Source: Acidovorax delafieldii
GTDB taxonomy: Bacteria; Pseudomonadota; Gammaproteobacteria; Burkholderiales; Burkholderiaceae_C
Direction of reading: 5' to 3'
Assembly (NCBI GenBank): GCA_002377855.1
Contig: DFQQ01000027.1
Location: 69,840 to 133,839 of the forward strand
DNA: 64,000 nt
Each line of letters starts with the position of its first letter. Position 1 is the stretch's first letter. Below the pieces are notes generated by a model. That model saw only the letters and a list, made by a program, of their open reading frames with translations, did not search any database and was not told the origin of the DNA. Positions 46,324 to 54,490 of this stretch are shown here, piece by piece. The position numbers and the translations under genes are program-made.

Positions 46324-47745
46324 ATGGCCACTTCTTTCATACTCGAACACGACATCGGGTTCGATGCTCTCATGGCTGAAATGGAGGGCCTGGTCCGCTC
46401 CGGCGTCCACCCCGACCGAATCAGCGTGTCCCAGTACCCCGCGTCGCAGTGGGTCTGCAACGCCCACTGGGTGTACTCCGATGGCCCGGACGACGCGTGT
46501 GCCGCTCAGCGCCTGGACGCACAAATCGCGTTGCTGCGCTTGATGCTTGAGCGTGGGGCTGATCCCAACAGGCGAAAGAACCGCAACTCCACGCCGCTGG
46601 CCGTGTGCTGTGGGCAGTTCTCCATCTATTTCCAGCAGCGCGCCCTGGAGAGACTGTCCTTGGTGTTGGCCGCGGGTGGTGACCCGCGCCAGACCAAGGA
46701 CCCCGCGCTTTGCATTGCCTTGGGCCTGCGCGAGATGCGGGGTGAGATTTTCGACATGGCGTTTCGTGAGGATGCGTCCGAATGCCAAGCCGATGCGGTG
46801 TACCAAGCCCTGGACCAGCTGCTGCAGGCGGGAGCCGATATCGAGGCGATGGACCACCGCGAGATGTACACCCCCCTGCTCATGGCGGCCTACATGGGCA
46901 GCGTGCCGCTGCTGCGGTGGTTGAAAGAGCGGGGTGCCAATGTGCAGGCAGCCAACCCCGATGGGTCCAATGCGTTGATGTACGCCGCAGGCGATGTGGA
47001 CGGCCTGGCCAACAGCCGCGCAGGGTTCTCGGTCACTTGGCACCGCATGGGCGACCCTGTAGCCACCACCCGCCAATTGCTCGATTGGGGCCTGGACCCC
47101 GCTGCAGCCAATGCGCGGGGCCGCACCCCGCTGCGCCTGGCTGTCAGCGCTGGCAACCTGGATGTGGCCGCCGTGCTGGCCGAGGCCCTGGCGGCCCACG
47201 GCAAGCTGGTGGCTGCCGACGTGCCCCTGTTCCGGGGCACCGAATACGAGTCCCGCGTGGCGGCTTTGACCACCTCGGTCTCACCCCAAAAGCCCGCCAA
47301 ACCCAAGGCCGCAGCGGATGGCACCGCCCAGCGCGCCACCTGGGAGCGCGCGCCCGGATTGATCGACGGGCCCACGGACTGGACCTCCAGCCAATACCCG
47401 GATTGGCTGCGCACCTGCCTCAAGGACGTGATCGCGCGGCTGGGTTCGGGCGCAGACCCGCGCGTGCCGCCTGGCCTGTTGTACCTGGAATACGACGACT
47501 ACTTCCGTGGCCTGAAGCTGTCGCGCACCAAGTCGTATCTCAGCCGCAGCGGCGCGGTGGAAATGGGTGTCCATGTCTTCGATTGGTCGTGCATGCGCAT
47601 CCGCTTTTCGCAGGTGGAGGGCGATGACTGGGTGCTGCGCGAAGCCATCGATTTGCCCATGGCCCCAGGCGCGCCGCCCACCACCGATATGCTGTGCGAC
47701 GCCATCGGCCAGTTGTGCGCACGCTATCTCAATACCCAGCCCTGA
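46324..47745 (+). CDS. Ankyrin-repeat protein
   Basis: A 473-aa cytoplasmic-looking protein (no signal peptide). Ankyrin units are visible in LLRLMLERGADPNRRKNRNSTPLAV, LDQLLQAGADIEAMDHREMYTPLLMAAYMG, LLRWLKERGANVQAANPDGSNALMYAA and LLDWGLDPAAANARGRTPLRLAVSAGNLDVAAVL. After about residue 320 there is a linker and a distinct C-terminal domain (YPDWLRTCLKDVIARLGSG ... LYLEYDDYFRGL) I do not recognise. It lies 33 bp after the pilin-ATPase gene. Probably a protein-protein interaction module. Confidence 0.85.
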   Translation: MATSFILEHDIGFDALMAEMEGLVRSGVHPDRISVSQYPASQWVCNAHWVYSDGPDDACAAQRLDAQIALLRLMLERGADPNRRKNRNSTPLAVCCGQFSIYFQQRALERLSLVLAAGGDPRQTKDPALCIALGLREMRGEIFDMAFREDASECQADAVYQALDQLLQAGADIEAMDHREMYTPLLMAAYMGSVPLLRWLKERGANVQAANPDGSNALMYAAGDVDGLANSRAGFSVTWHRMGDPVATTRQLLDWGLDPAAANARGRTPLRLAVSAGNLDVAAVLAEALAAHGKLVAADVPLFRGTEYESRVAALTTSVSPQKPAKPKAAADGTAQRATWERAPGLIDGPTDWTSSQYPDWLRTCLKDVIARLGSGADPRVPPGLLYLEYDDYFRGLKLSRTKSYLSRSGAVEMGVHVFDWSCMRIRFSQVEGDDWVLREAIDLPMAPGAPPTTDMLCDAIGQLCARYLNTQP

Positions 47746-47800
47746 CGGCCCGTGTGCGCAACGGTTCTCCCTTCAATGACTTCCGAAAACGCCCGATCCC

Positions 47801-49207
47801 ATGACCTCCAAACCCAAGTGGACCGACCGCATCCATAGCCCCATCCGCGTGCTGAACCACGCCGACGGCCTGCACCTGGAGAAATTCACCGATGCCGATC
47901 TGGACCAGATTGCCGACTGCGATGACATCCTGGACATCCACCTGCGCAGCAACCGCACGGCGCAGCCTGTGGATCTGTCACGTCTTGCGCACATCCACGG
48001 GCTTCGGCGCTTGAGCTTGGAGCGCATGCAGTTCACCAACCTGCAGGCCCTCAAAGCCTTGCCGCACCTGAACTCGCTGAGCATTGCGTACTGCGACTTC
48101 AATGACTTCGAGGCGCTCAGCGGCCTGCAGATACAGACGCTGTTCGTGTGGAACAACAAGTTCACCCACTTCCCGGCGGGGCTGGATTTGCCCCGGCTGG
48201 AGAGCCTGTATTTGTCACACAATCGCATCACGGATTTGTCATTCGTTGCCAGCTACCCCACCCTCAAATGCCTGCATGTGAACGGCAACCGGATCACCGA
48301 CCTGGCTCCGTTGGCTGGCTGCGCGGCTTTGGAGACCCTGTGGGTCGATGACAACCCGCTGGCCACATTGGCGCCCCTGGCAGGGCGGCGCTACCAGCGA
48401 CTGCATGTGAGCAGCGAACTGAGCGCCGAGCGGGCGGCCTTGCAGCTGGAGTTGCCTGAGGAGCCGTATGTACGCACCCCAGAAAGCCTCGAAGCCTCGC
48501 GTATCGCGAAGCTGATGGAGGCCAAGAACTGGCCGCAGCTCTACGCCATCACCGACTTGGCTTTGTTGGGCGATGCGTTCTCTCACCTGGCGCACGTGCA
48601 CTTTGACGAGGAGATGGTGCGCGGTGCGCTGGCACATCCGGCCCCCGGCGCGTTCTATGCGATGGTGACCCACGGGCTGCGCCCACACTATTGGGAGGAA
48701 TCCAAGCTGCTGGTGTCGGTGCTCAGCAGCTTTGGCGAACGCTTGGTGGCTCCGCTGACCCAGAGCTTTCACGACCAGCTGGCTTTTTACCCGGAGTACG
48801 AGCCGTTCTATGCGGGCAAGCTCAAGCATGAACATGCCACTATTGCTCGCATTCTGGTGGAGGCGCCCATCCCCGCGTTTGCCAACTTGTTCCTAGCGTT
48901 CTTCGACTTGCGGGGCTGCTTCTCAGAAGCCCACCTGCACCACTACAAGCGCCTGCTCGACGTGGCGGGCAAAGTGCATTCGCGGCTGTTGGTAGAGCCC
49001 ATCATCGACCTGCTGAGGTTCGAAAAGCACATCCTGGGCGGCGATGCCGCCTTCATGAAAAAGATCTTCAAGGCCATTGGCCAGCTGGGCGCCAAGTCCG
49101 ACGCGGCCGTGCTGGCCAGCCGCTTTGATGTGTCTACCGAAACCCGCACCGATGTGGCCGAGGCGTACGAGGCTGCCCTCAAGAAGCTCGAAAAGAAAAA
49201 GAGCTGA
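47801..49207 (+). CDS. Leucine-rich-repeat protein
   Basis: A 468-aa protein with no signal peptide. The N-terminal half carries about six leucine-rich repeats of the LxxLxLxxNxIxDL type (LRRLSLERMQFTNLQALKAL, LESLYLSHNRITDLSFV, LKCLHVNGNRITDLAPLAG, LETLWVDDNPLATLAPLAG). The C-terminal half (about 225-468) is helical, perhaps a HEAT/armadillo-like scaffold, ending in a Lys-rich tail (LKKLEKKKS). Function unknown. It follows the ankyrin gene by 55 bp and precedes an ankyrin remnant. Confidence 0.85.
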   Translation: MTSKPKWTDRIHSPIRVLNHADGLHLEKFTDADLDQIADCDDILDIHLRSNRTAQPVDLSRLAHIHGLRRLSLERMQFTNLQALKALPHLNSLSIAYCDFNDFEALSGLQIQTLFVWNNKFTHFPAGLDLPRLESLYLSHNRITDLSFVASYPTLKCLHVNGNRITDLAPLAGCAALETLWVDDNPLATLAPLAGRRYQRLHVSSELSAERAALQLELPEEPYVRTPESLEASRIAKLMEAKNWPQLYAITDLALLGDAFSHLAHVHFDEEMVRGALAHPAPGAFYAMVTHGLRPHYWEESKLLVSVLSSFGERLVAPLTQSFHDQLAFYPEYEPFYAGKLKHEHATIARILVEAPIPAFANLFLAFFDLRGCFSEAHLHHYKRLLDVAGKVHSRLLVEPIIDLLRFEKHILGGDAAFMKKIFKAIGQLGAKSDAAVLASRFDVSTETRTDVAEAYEAALKKLEKKKS

Positions 49208-49294
49208 TGCGTTGCAGCCCGCCGCCATCGGCCGCTCATCGTGCAGTATGCCCCCTCGGGCTGAATGCCGCCAACAGTTGCGTGAAAGTTCAGA

Positions 49295-49626
49295 AGCCGC
49301 ATCTTGGACCGACCTGTGGAGTTGCTGGAGATGTTGCTCGCGCTTAGTGTGCCCGCCGAGCCTCCCGCCAATGCGCTGCGCATCCCCTTGGAGAGAGCGA
49401 TCGACACCCAGTCTGCAGCGAAGTGGCGCTGCTAGCCCAAGGTGCGATCCGAACCGGGTGCTGTACCGCGGATGCTGCATTGCATGAGGCGTTGGAGTAC
49501 AGGGCGACCCGCTGCATTCCCTGCTGGCGCAAGCCTGTGCAGACCATACAGCGGCTGCCAGGGACGCCGCTGCAACTAGCGGTGTCCAAGCGCAACAAGG
49601 ATGTGCAGAAACTTCCGGCCTGGTAG
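49295..49626 (+). pseudogene. Decayed ankyrin-repeat gene remnant
   Basis: Three frames together spell ankyrin-like sequence. LDRPVELLEMLLALSVP starts near 49300. VALLAQGA is at 49423-49446, and one base later in phase PNRVLYR continues the classic LLAQGADPNR pattern if a single G is restored at about 49447. Then ADAALHEALEYRA follows back in the first frame, and TPLQLAVSKRNKDVQKL near 49562-49612. No start codon or intact frame covers it. It looks like the relic of a gene related to the ankyrin gene at 46324. Confidence 0.6.
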
Positions 49627-50138
49627 CGTGGCGCTGCTCTGGAGCGTTCTAGCCGAAGGCTGCCGGCATGGTCGAGCACGCCGACGGAGGGAGAGGTGGT
49701 TTATCCAATGGGACGTGCGCTTGGCCATCGCGGTGGATTGGGCAGCGGCGGCGGGCGCAAAGAGCCCGAAGAGCGCCCCACCAGCGTGAAGTGGGCTGCA
49801 TCCGCTGATCAGAGATGAATCCCCACGAATGCTCTGGACAGCGGGCTCAGTGGGCGCAGTGCCCCGACGGGGGCGGGGGTGGCCGTTCCTGGACCATGCT
49901 TGCTTTGGACTGGGGCCCGGGAGCTCGGCCATCTGTTGCCGATGGCTTGCCTACGGGGGCGTGCCCGCACACTGGCGAATCGCGCTGACAAGACCGTGAG
50001 CAAGGAACCGGCAGGCATAGGGGGGCGCTGCCGTCAAAGTCGTGCGATGCGCCTGCCTTTTGCTCTTTTCTTCCCCTTCAGAGTCACCTCTGCAATTTTG
50101 CGGCCCCGGGCCGTGCTCGGGTCTCGTCAGGAGAGTGC
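49627..50138. other. Non-coding stretch between ankyrin remnant and antiporter gene
   Basis: About 510 bp without a gene I can support. Short open frames here lack ribosome sites and recognisable motifs. A GTGGCGCTGCT... stretch near 49629 could be more ankyrin debris (VALLWSVLAEGC). The antiporter promoter should lie near the right end. Confidence 0.5.
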
Positions 50139-51569
50139 ATGAACGAGGAGTCGGTGTTCAGCGTGGGCGTCGCGCTGGTGGGCCTGTTGCTCGTGGTGAT
50201 GACGTTGACCAGTTCGGTCATCTCGCGCGTGCCGCTGAGCTCGGCGATGTTGTACTTGGCAGTCGGGGTGGGTATTGGCCCGTGGGGGCTGGAATTGCTG
50301 GTGCTGGACCCGTTGGACCATGCGCCACTGCTGGAACGAATCACGGAAATAGCGGTTCTGATTTCACTGTTCACTGCGGGGCTCAAGCTTGAATTGCCGC
50401 TGCGGGACCGGCGCTGGCGCATTCCGCTGCAGCTAGCGTCGGTGTCCATGCTGGTCACGGTGGGCGCCATCACGGCGTTGGGAGTGGGGCTGTTGCATCT
50501 GCCATTGGGCGCTGCAGTGCTGCTGGGCGCCATCCTCGCGCCGACTGACCCGGTGTTGGCGTCCGACGTGCAGGTGGCCGATCCGCACGACCGTGACCGG
50601 CTGCGTTTTGGCCTGACAGGCGAAGGTGGGCTCAACGATGGCACGGCCTTTCCGTTGGTGATGTTGGGGTTGGGGTTGTTGTCGCTGCACGAGCTGGGCG
50701 ACTGGGGCTGGCGCTGGTGGGCCGTTGATGTGCTGTGGGCCGTTGCCGGGGGGCTGGGCATCGGTTATGCGCTGGGTGCGTTGGTGGGGCGGTTGATTTT
50801 GCATTTGCGCAGTCGCCGCCGCGAAGCTCTCGGGCCCGATGAGTTCATGGTGCTGGGCCTGATTGCGTTGACTTACGGTGTGGCGCTGCTTTGCCATACC
50901 TACGGATTTTTGGCGGTGTTTGCGGCGGGGTTGGCGTTGCGACGGGTCGCCGCGCAGCCAGCGGCGGACGGGGCAAACGCTTTGGACGAGGCACCTGCAA
51001 AGACTTCCGGCAGCACCAGACCACGGACAGATTCCGTGCGCAACGGCGGTGACTCGGCAACGGCGCCCGAAGCTCCGCGCCACATGATGGAAGCTGTAGA
51101 ACGCTTCAACGCCCAGCTCGAGCGCATGGCCGAAGTGGCTGTGGTGCTGGTGGTGGGGGCCTTGTTGACGCGGGTGGATTTTGGCGCTGAGGTGTTGTGG
51201 TTTGTGCCGGTGCTGCTTCTCGTCGTTCGCCCGCTGGCGGCGTACACGGGGCTGGTAGGCGCAAGGGTGGAGGGGGCGCAGCGCAGGTTGATCGCCTGGT
51301 TTGGTATTCGCGGCATTGGTTCGATCTACTACCTCATGTACGCCATCAACCATGGACTGGAACCGGGCATCGCCGAGCGACTGCTGGCCATTACCTTGGC
51401 GGTGGTGGTGGCGTCGGTGTTGCTGCACGGCGTGACGGTGACGCCTCTGATGCGGCGCTATGAAGCGCGCAAGCAGAACACATCGGTGCGCCACAACGGT
51501 CATTCGGCTCCGCCATGTGCTGGTGCGAGACCCGGGGGTGTGGAGAGGGGAACGAAGGCGCCAGATTGA
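50139..51569 (+). CDS. CPA1-family cation:proton antiporter
   Basis: Inner-membrane Na+(K+)/H+ antiporter-like protein (476 aa) with 11-12 hydrophobic segments. Family motifs are LGAILAPTDPVLASDVQV and GEGGLNDGTAFPLVML (the conserved Asn-Asp pair), plus RRLIAWFGIRGIGSIYYLMYA near the end. A polar insertion of about 65 residues (270-335) separates two helices and is rich in Ala, Arg and Thr. The C-terminus lacks a large regulatory domain. Cation preference cannot be told. Confidence 0.9.
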   Translation: MNEESVFSVGVALVGLLLVVMTLTSSVISRVPLSSAMLYLAVGVGIGPWGLELLVLDPLDHAPLLERITEIAVLISLFTAGLKLELPLRDRRWRIPLQLASVSMLVTVGAITALGVGLLHLPLGAAVLLGAILAPTDPVLASDVQVADPHDRDRLRFGLTGEGGLNDGTAFPLVMLGLGLLSLHELGDWGWRWWAVDVLWAVAGGLGIGYALGALVGRLILHLRSRRREALGPDEFMVLGLIALTYGVALLCHTYGFLAVFAAGLALRRVAAQPAADGANALDEAPAKTSGSTRPRTDSVRNGGDSATAPEAPRHMMEAVERFNAQLERMAEVAVVLVVGALLTRVDFGAEVLWFVPVLLLVVRPLAAYTGLVGARVEGAQRRLIAWFGIRGIGSIYYLMYAINHGLEPGIAERLLAITLAVVVASVLLHGVTVTPLMRRYEARKQNTSVRHNGHSAPPCAGARPGGVERGTKAPD

Positions 51570-51625
51570 CGCGACGCGCGCAGGTGACGCAACAAAAGGG
51601 CTGGCGGCTGGCCTGCGGCGCTTTG

Positions 51626-51694
51626 TGGCTATTTTGAACAAGAAATAGCTTGGCGCCTTGTGAATAAAGCGCCGGCAGCTATAAATGTTATAGC
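51626..51694. repeat. Comamonadaceae-type short intergenic repeat, copy 4
   Basis: Between the convergent antiporter and acr3 genes, ending 3 bp before the acr3 stop. It reads GCTATTTTGAACAAGAAATAGC, interrupted here as GCTATTTTG and AGAAATAGCTTGGCGCCTTG, then AATAAAGCGCCGGCAGCTAT. The end (AGCTATAAATGTTATAGCT) forms its own dyad and may help terminate both transcripts. Confidence 0.65.
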
Positions 51695-51696
51695 TT

Positions 51697-52779
51697 TCAG
51701 GCTTGGGCTCCCCGCTCATACCAGCCCTTGCTGCGGTTGACGATGTGCACCACCAGCAGCATCACCGGCACTTCAATCAGCACCCCCACCACCGTGGCCA
51801 GTGCCGCGCCCGAGTGAAAGCCGAACAGGCTGATGGCCGCAGCCACGGCCAGCTCGAAGAAGTTGGACGCGCCAATCAGCGCTGACGGGCAGGCCACGCT
51901 GTGTTTTTCGCCCACGGCGCGGTTGAGCCAGTAGGCCAGGCCCGCATTGAAGAACACCTGGATGAGGATGGGCACGGCCAGCAGCGCAATGACCAGCGGC
52001 TGCGCCAAAATCGCCTGTCCCTGAAAGGCGAACAGCAGCACCAGCGTGGCCAGCAGCGCGCTGATGGACCACGGGCCGATGCGCGCCAGTGCGGCTTCAA
52101 GCGCCGCCGGCCCACGCGCCAGCAGGGCGCGGCGCAGTGCCTGGGCGATGGCCACGGGGATCACGATGTACAGCACCACCGACGTGAGCAGCGTGGCCCA
52201 CGGCACGGTGATGGCCGACACCCCCAGCAGCAGGGCCACCAGCGGCGCAAAGGCCAGCACCATGATGCTGTCGTTGAGCGCCACCTGCGACAGGGTGAAC
52301 AGCGGGTCGCCCCCGGTCAGGCGGCTCCACACGAACACCATGGCCGTGCAAGGCGCGGCGGCCAGCAAGATGAGCCCGGCGATGTAGCTGTCGATCTGGT
52401 CGGCAGGCAAGTACGGCGCAAACCAGTGGCGTATGAACAGCCAGCCCAGCAGCGCCATCGAAAACGGTTTGACCAGCCAGTTCACCACCAGCGTCACGCC
52501 AATGCCGCGCACATGCTGACGCACCTCGCCCAGCGCGGCAAAGTCCACCTTCATCAGCATGGGGATCACCATCACCCAGATCAGCACGCCCACGGGCAGG
52601 TTGACCTGGGCGACTTCCATGCGCCCCACGGCTTGGAAGGCCCCGGGCCACAGCTGCCCCAGCGCAATGCCCACCACGATGCACAGGAACACCCAAACGG
52701 TGAGGTAGCGCTCGAACACGCTCATGCCCTGGGTGGCAGGCAGGGCGGGCTGGCAGGAACTGGGAGCGAGAGACGACAT
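51697..52779 (-). CDS. acr3: Arsenite efflux transporter, ACR3 family
   Basis: Inner-membrane As(OH)3 exporter of 360 aa with about ten helices. It has the ACR3 hallmarks WVMVIPMLMKVDF, the conserved Cys in AAPCTAMVFVWS (needed for arsenite transport in the family) and GASNFFELAVAAAISLFG. The usual homology start is MSVFERYLTVWVF, 18 residues inside; the longer ATG at 52779 is kept with reservation. Last gene of arsR-arsI-arsC-acr3. Confidence 0.94.
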   Translation of the reverse strand: MSSLAPSSCQPALPATQGMSVFERYLTVWVFLCIVVGIALGQLWPGAFQAVGRMEVAQVNLPVGVLIWVMVIPMLMKVDFAALGEVRQHVRGIGVTLVVNWLVKPFSMALLGWLFIRHWFAPYLPADQIDSYIAGLILLAAAPCTAMVFVWSRLTGGDPLFTLSQVALNDSIMVLAFAPLVALLLGVSAITVPWATLLTSVVLYIVIPVAIAQALRRALLARGPAALEAALARIGPWSISALLATLVLLFAFQGQAILAQPLVIALLAVPILIQVFFNAGLAYWLNRAVGEKHSVACPSALIGASNFFELAVAAAISLFGFHSGAALATVVGVLIEVPVMLLVVHIVNRSKGWYERGAQA

Positions 52780-52812
52780 GGTGGCGGGAGCAGAGTTTGG
52801 AAGAGGGGCTGG

Positions 52813-53319
52813 TCAGTGGCTGGCCAGGTCGCGCGCCGTGCTTTGCAGCATGGCGTGGTGCAGCTTCTCGTCGGGCAGGCTGATTAGCAGCGACAGGCGG
52901 CGCTGGATGGCGTGCATGGTCTTGCGGAAGGCTTCCAGCTTTTCTTCGTCGCTGCCGTTGCCTTCGGACGGATCGGCATAGCCCCAGTGGGCCGTGGCGG
53001 GGTGGCCGGGCCAAAAGGGGCACACCTCGCCCGCAGCGTTGTCGCACACGGTGATGATGAGGTCCATGTGGGGCGCACCGGGGGCGGCAAATTCGTCCCA
53101 GCTTTTGCTGCGCAGCCCTTCTGTGGAGATGCCGGCTTTTTGCAGCACCTGCAGGCCCAGCGGATTGGGCTGCTGGTTATCTCGCGGGCTGCTGCCTGCA
53201 GAATAGGCCTTAAAGCGGCCTGCACCCATGGCGTTGAGCAGGGCTTCGGCCAGGATGCTGCGTGCGGAGTTGTGGGTGCACAGAAAAAGGACGTTCAGGG
53301 TGGGGCGGTTATCGCTCAT
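52813..53319 (-). CDS. arsC: Arsenate reductase, low-molecular-weight phosphatase type
   Basis: Reduces As(V) to As(III) for export by Acr3. 168 aa. The P-loop CTHNSAR starts at Cys14, and the pair in VCDNAAGEVCP supplies the further redox Cys residues of the thioredoxin-type enzyme; HWGYADPSEG carries the general-acid Asp. The ATG at 53319 is used because homology begins right after it. It lies 13 bp after arsI and 33 bp before acr3. Confidence 0.93.
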   Translation of the reverse strand: MSDNRPTLNVLFLCTHNSARSILAEALLNAMGAGRFKAYSAGSSPRDNQQPNPLGLQVLQKAGISTEGLRSKSWDEFAAPGAPHMDLIITVCDNAAGEVCPFWPGHPATAHWGYADPSEGNGSDEEKLEAFRKTMHAIQRRLSLLISLPDEKLHHAMLQSTARDLASH

Positions 53320-53332
53320 GCGGAACTCCTTG

Positions 53333-53833
53333 TCAGCAGCATTTGGAAGACTGGGCAGATGGGCTGCAGCACGCACCTTCTGCCACGTCGTGTGCAGCGC
53401 TCGGCTGAGCTGACGCTGTTTTTGGCGCGCAGCACGCTCCTTGCGGGGCGGTAGCGGCCTCGTTGAATACCGGAATGTTCCCCAGCGTATGAAAGTGTTC
53501 CCACGCCACGCCCTGGGGATCGGTCACCCAGTGCTTTTCGCTGCGGGCATAGCAGCAGGTGGTTGCGCCCTCGTCCAGCAGGGCCATGTCGGCCGCGGTG
53601 GCACGCGCCTTCAATGCCACCAGTTCGGCTGCATCATCCACCTGGAACCCCAGGTGGTCCAGGCCCGGCTGGTGGCCGCGCGTGGAGATGGCGAAGTTCA
53701 CGCGGGGGTCTTCCAGCATCCACTTGGCGTAGTCAGCCTCCACGCGTGTGGGGGCTGCATCGAACAAGCGCGAGTAAAACGCAATGCTTGCAGACAGGTC
53801 GTTGACGTGCAGGTGAACGTGGAAGCGCTTCAT
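53333..53833 (-). CDS. arsI: Organoarsenical C-As lyase ArsI (VOC/CadI family)
   Basis: Fe(II)-dependent dioxygenase that cleaves methyl or aryl groups from trivalent organoarsenicals, giving As(III). 166 aa. The VOC fold shows VHLHVNDLSASIAFYSRLF, His60 (GLDHLG), the vicinal pair Cys93-Cys94 (TTCCYARSEKHW) that binds trivalent arsenic, and Glu112 (WEHF). These correspond to the ligands known for ArsI. A Cys-rich tail adds three more CC pairs (GACCAP, GACCSP, KCC at the end). A cadmium-inducible CadI-type role is the alternative, but the vicinal Cys and the ars context favour ArsI. Confidence 0.88.
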   Translation of the reverse strand: MKRFHVHLHVNDLSASIAFYSRLFDAAPTRVEADYAKWMLEDPRVNFAISTRGHQPGLDHLGFQVDDAAELVALKARATAADMALLDEGATTCCYARSEKHWVTDPQGVAWEHFHTLGNIPVFNEAATAPQGACCAPKTASAQPSAAHDVAEGACCSPSAQSSKCC

Positions 53834-53882
53834 AGGGAGCTCCTGTGGATGGAAGAAAAGGCGAGTGGTGGGGCGGTCGTGT

Positions 53883-54206
53883 CTAGCAGGCACAGCTGGC
53901 GGCGTTGGGGGGCAGGCAAGCCTGACCCTGACAGCAGTTCTCGGTCAGGTAGCCCATCAGGGCGTTCATGCGATCGAATTGAGCGCGGTAGATCAGGTTG
54001 CGTCCGGCCCGTTCCTGCCCTACCAAGCCCGCGTTGGTCAGTTCTTTCAGATGAAATGAGAGCGTGTTGGAGGCTACCCCCAGCGCATCGCTCAGCGCGG
54101 AGGGCGTCATGCCTTCGGTGCCTGCGACAACGAGGGCTCGAAAGATCTCCAGGCGAGACGCCTGCGCCAGCGCGGCCATGGCTTTGACTACATCATTGGT
54201 TTCCAT
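53883..54206 (-). CDS. arsR: ArsR-family metalloregulator
   Basis: Winged-helix repressor (107 aa) released from DNA by As(III). It has the recognition helix SDALGVASNTLSFHLKEL and the wing VGQERAGRNLIYRA. The arsenic site is C-terminal: Cys91-Cys92 and Cys97 (ENCCQGQAC), as in the Acidithiobacillus-type ArsR rather than the alpha3 CxC type of plasmid R773. More Cys follow at 105 and 107. The ATG at 54206 is chosen over longer readings because upstream residues lack homology and the operator lies directly before it. Confidence 0.92.
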   Translation of the reverse strand: METNDVVKAMAALAQASRLEIFRALVVAGTEGMTPSALSDALGVASNTLSFHLKELTNAGLVGQERAGRNLIYRAQFDRMNALMGYLTENCCQGQACLPPNAASCAC

Positions 54207-54207
54207 G

Positions 54208-54225
54208 TTTCGATGATAATCGAAA
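54208..54225 (-). promoter_or_regulatory. Candidate ArsR operator
   Basis: TTTCGAT-GATA-ATCGAAA is a 7-bp inverted repeat with a 4-nt spacer, lying 2 bp upstream of the arsR start codon. The position and the ATCGAAA half-site fit autoregulated ars promoters. Confidence 0.75.
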
Positions 54226-54243
54226 TATGGAATTGATGGCAAT

Positions 54244-54420
54244 AAAAAAAGCACCGGGGGTACCGGTGCTTCAGAGGCTGAAAAGGGCCGTGGAACCCTC
54301 TGCACGAACCACCGCGCCGTGTCCATTGCGGTCTCGGGCCGTCTGCGGCGTCGCAAATATTCGCAATAGCTACGGCTATTGCTGCGTCTTGCGCCTTGCA
54401 GCCCATCCCGATCCGCAGTG
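54244..54420 (-). ncRNA. Candidate structured small RNA with rho-independent terminator
   Basis: On the minus strand a GC-rich stretch contains a perfect 8-bp hairpin GCAATAGC/GCTATTGC (54363-54382, loop of 4). It ends in a strong terminator: stem AAGCACCGG/CCGGTGCTT at 54249-54271 followed by seven T at 54250-54244. It sits between the DUF3334 stop and the arsR promoter. The sequence resembles, from memory, a repeated small RNA family of betaproteobacteria (described as a toxic small RNA in Rfam); I cannot confirm that here. It could instead be the 3' untranslated region of the DUF3334 gene. Confidence 0.5.
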
Positions 54421-54490
54421 CACACTTACCGCTCGATTCCCACGGAGGGTCCCTAGGTCTTTGACGAGAAAAACGTGCCTGCTGTGTTTT

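Noticed and set aside
51901..52887. A 328-codon plus-strand frame across acr3
   Set aside because: His/Gln/Arg-rich antisense shadow; ACR3 motifs are on the minus strand.
53883..54425. Longer ArsR reading starting at 54425
   Set aside because: The extra 73 residues come from the operator, terminator and candidate RNA region and have no winged-helix homology.
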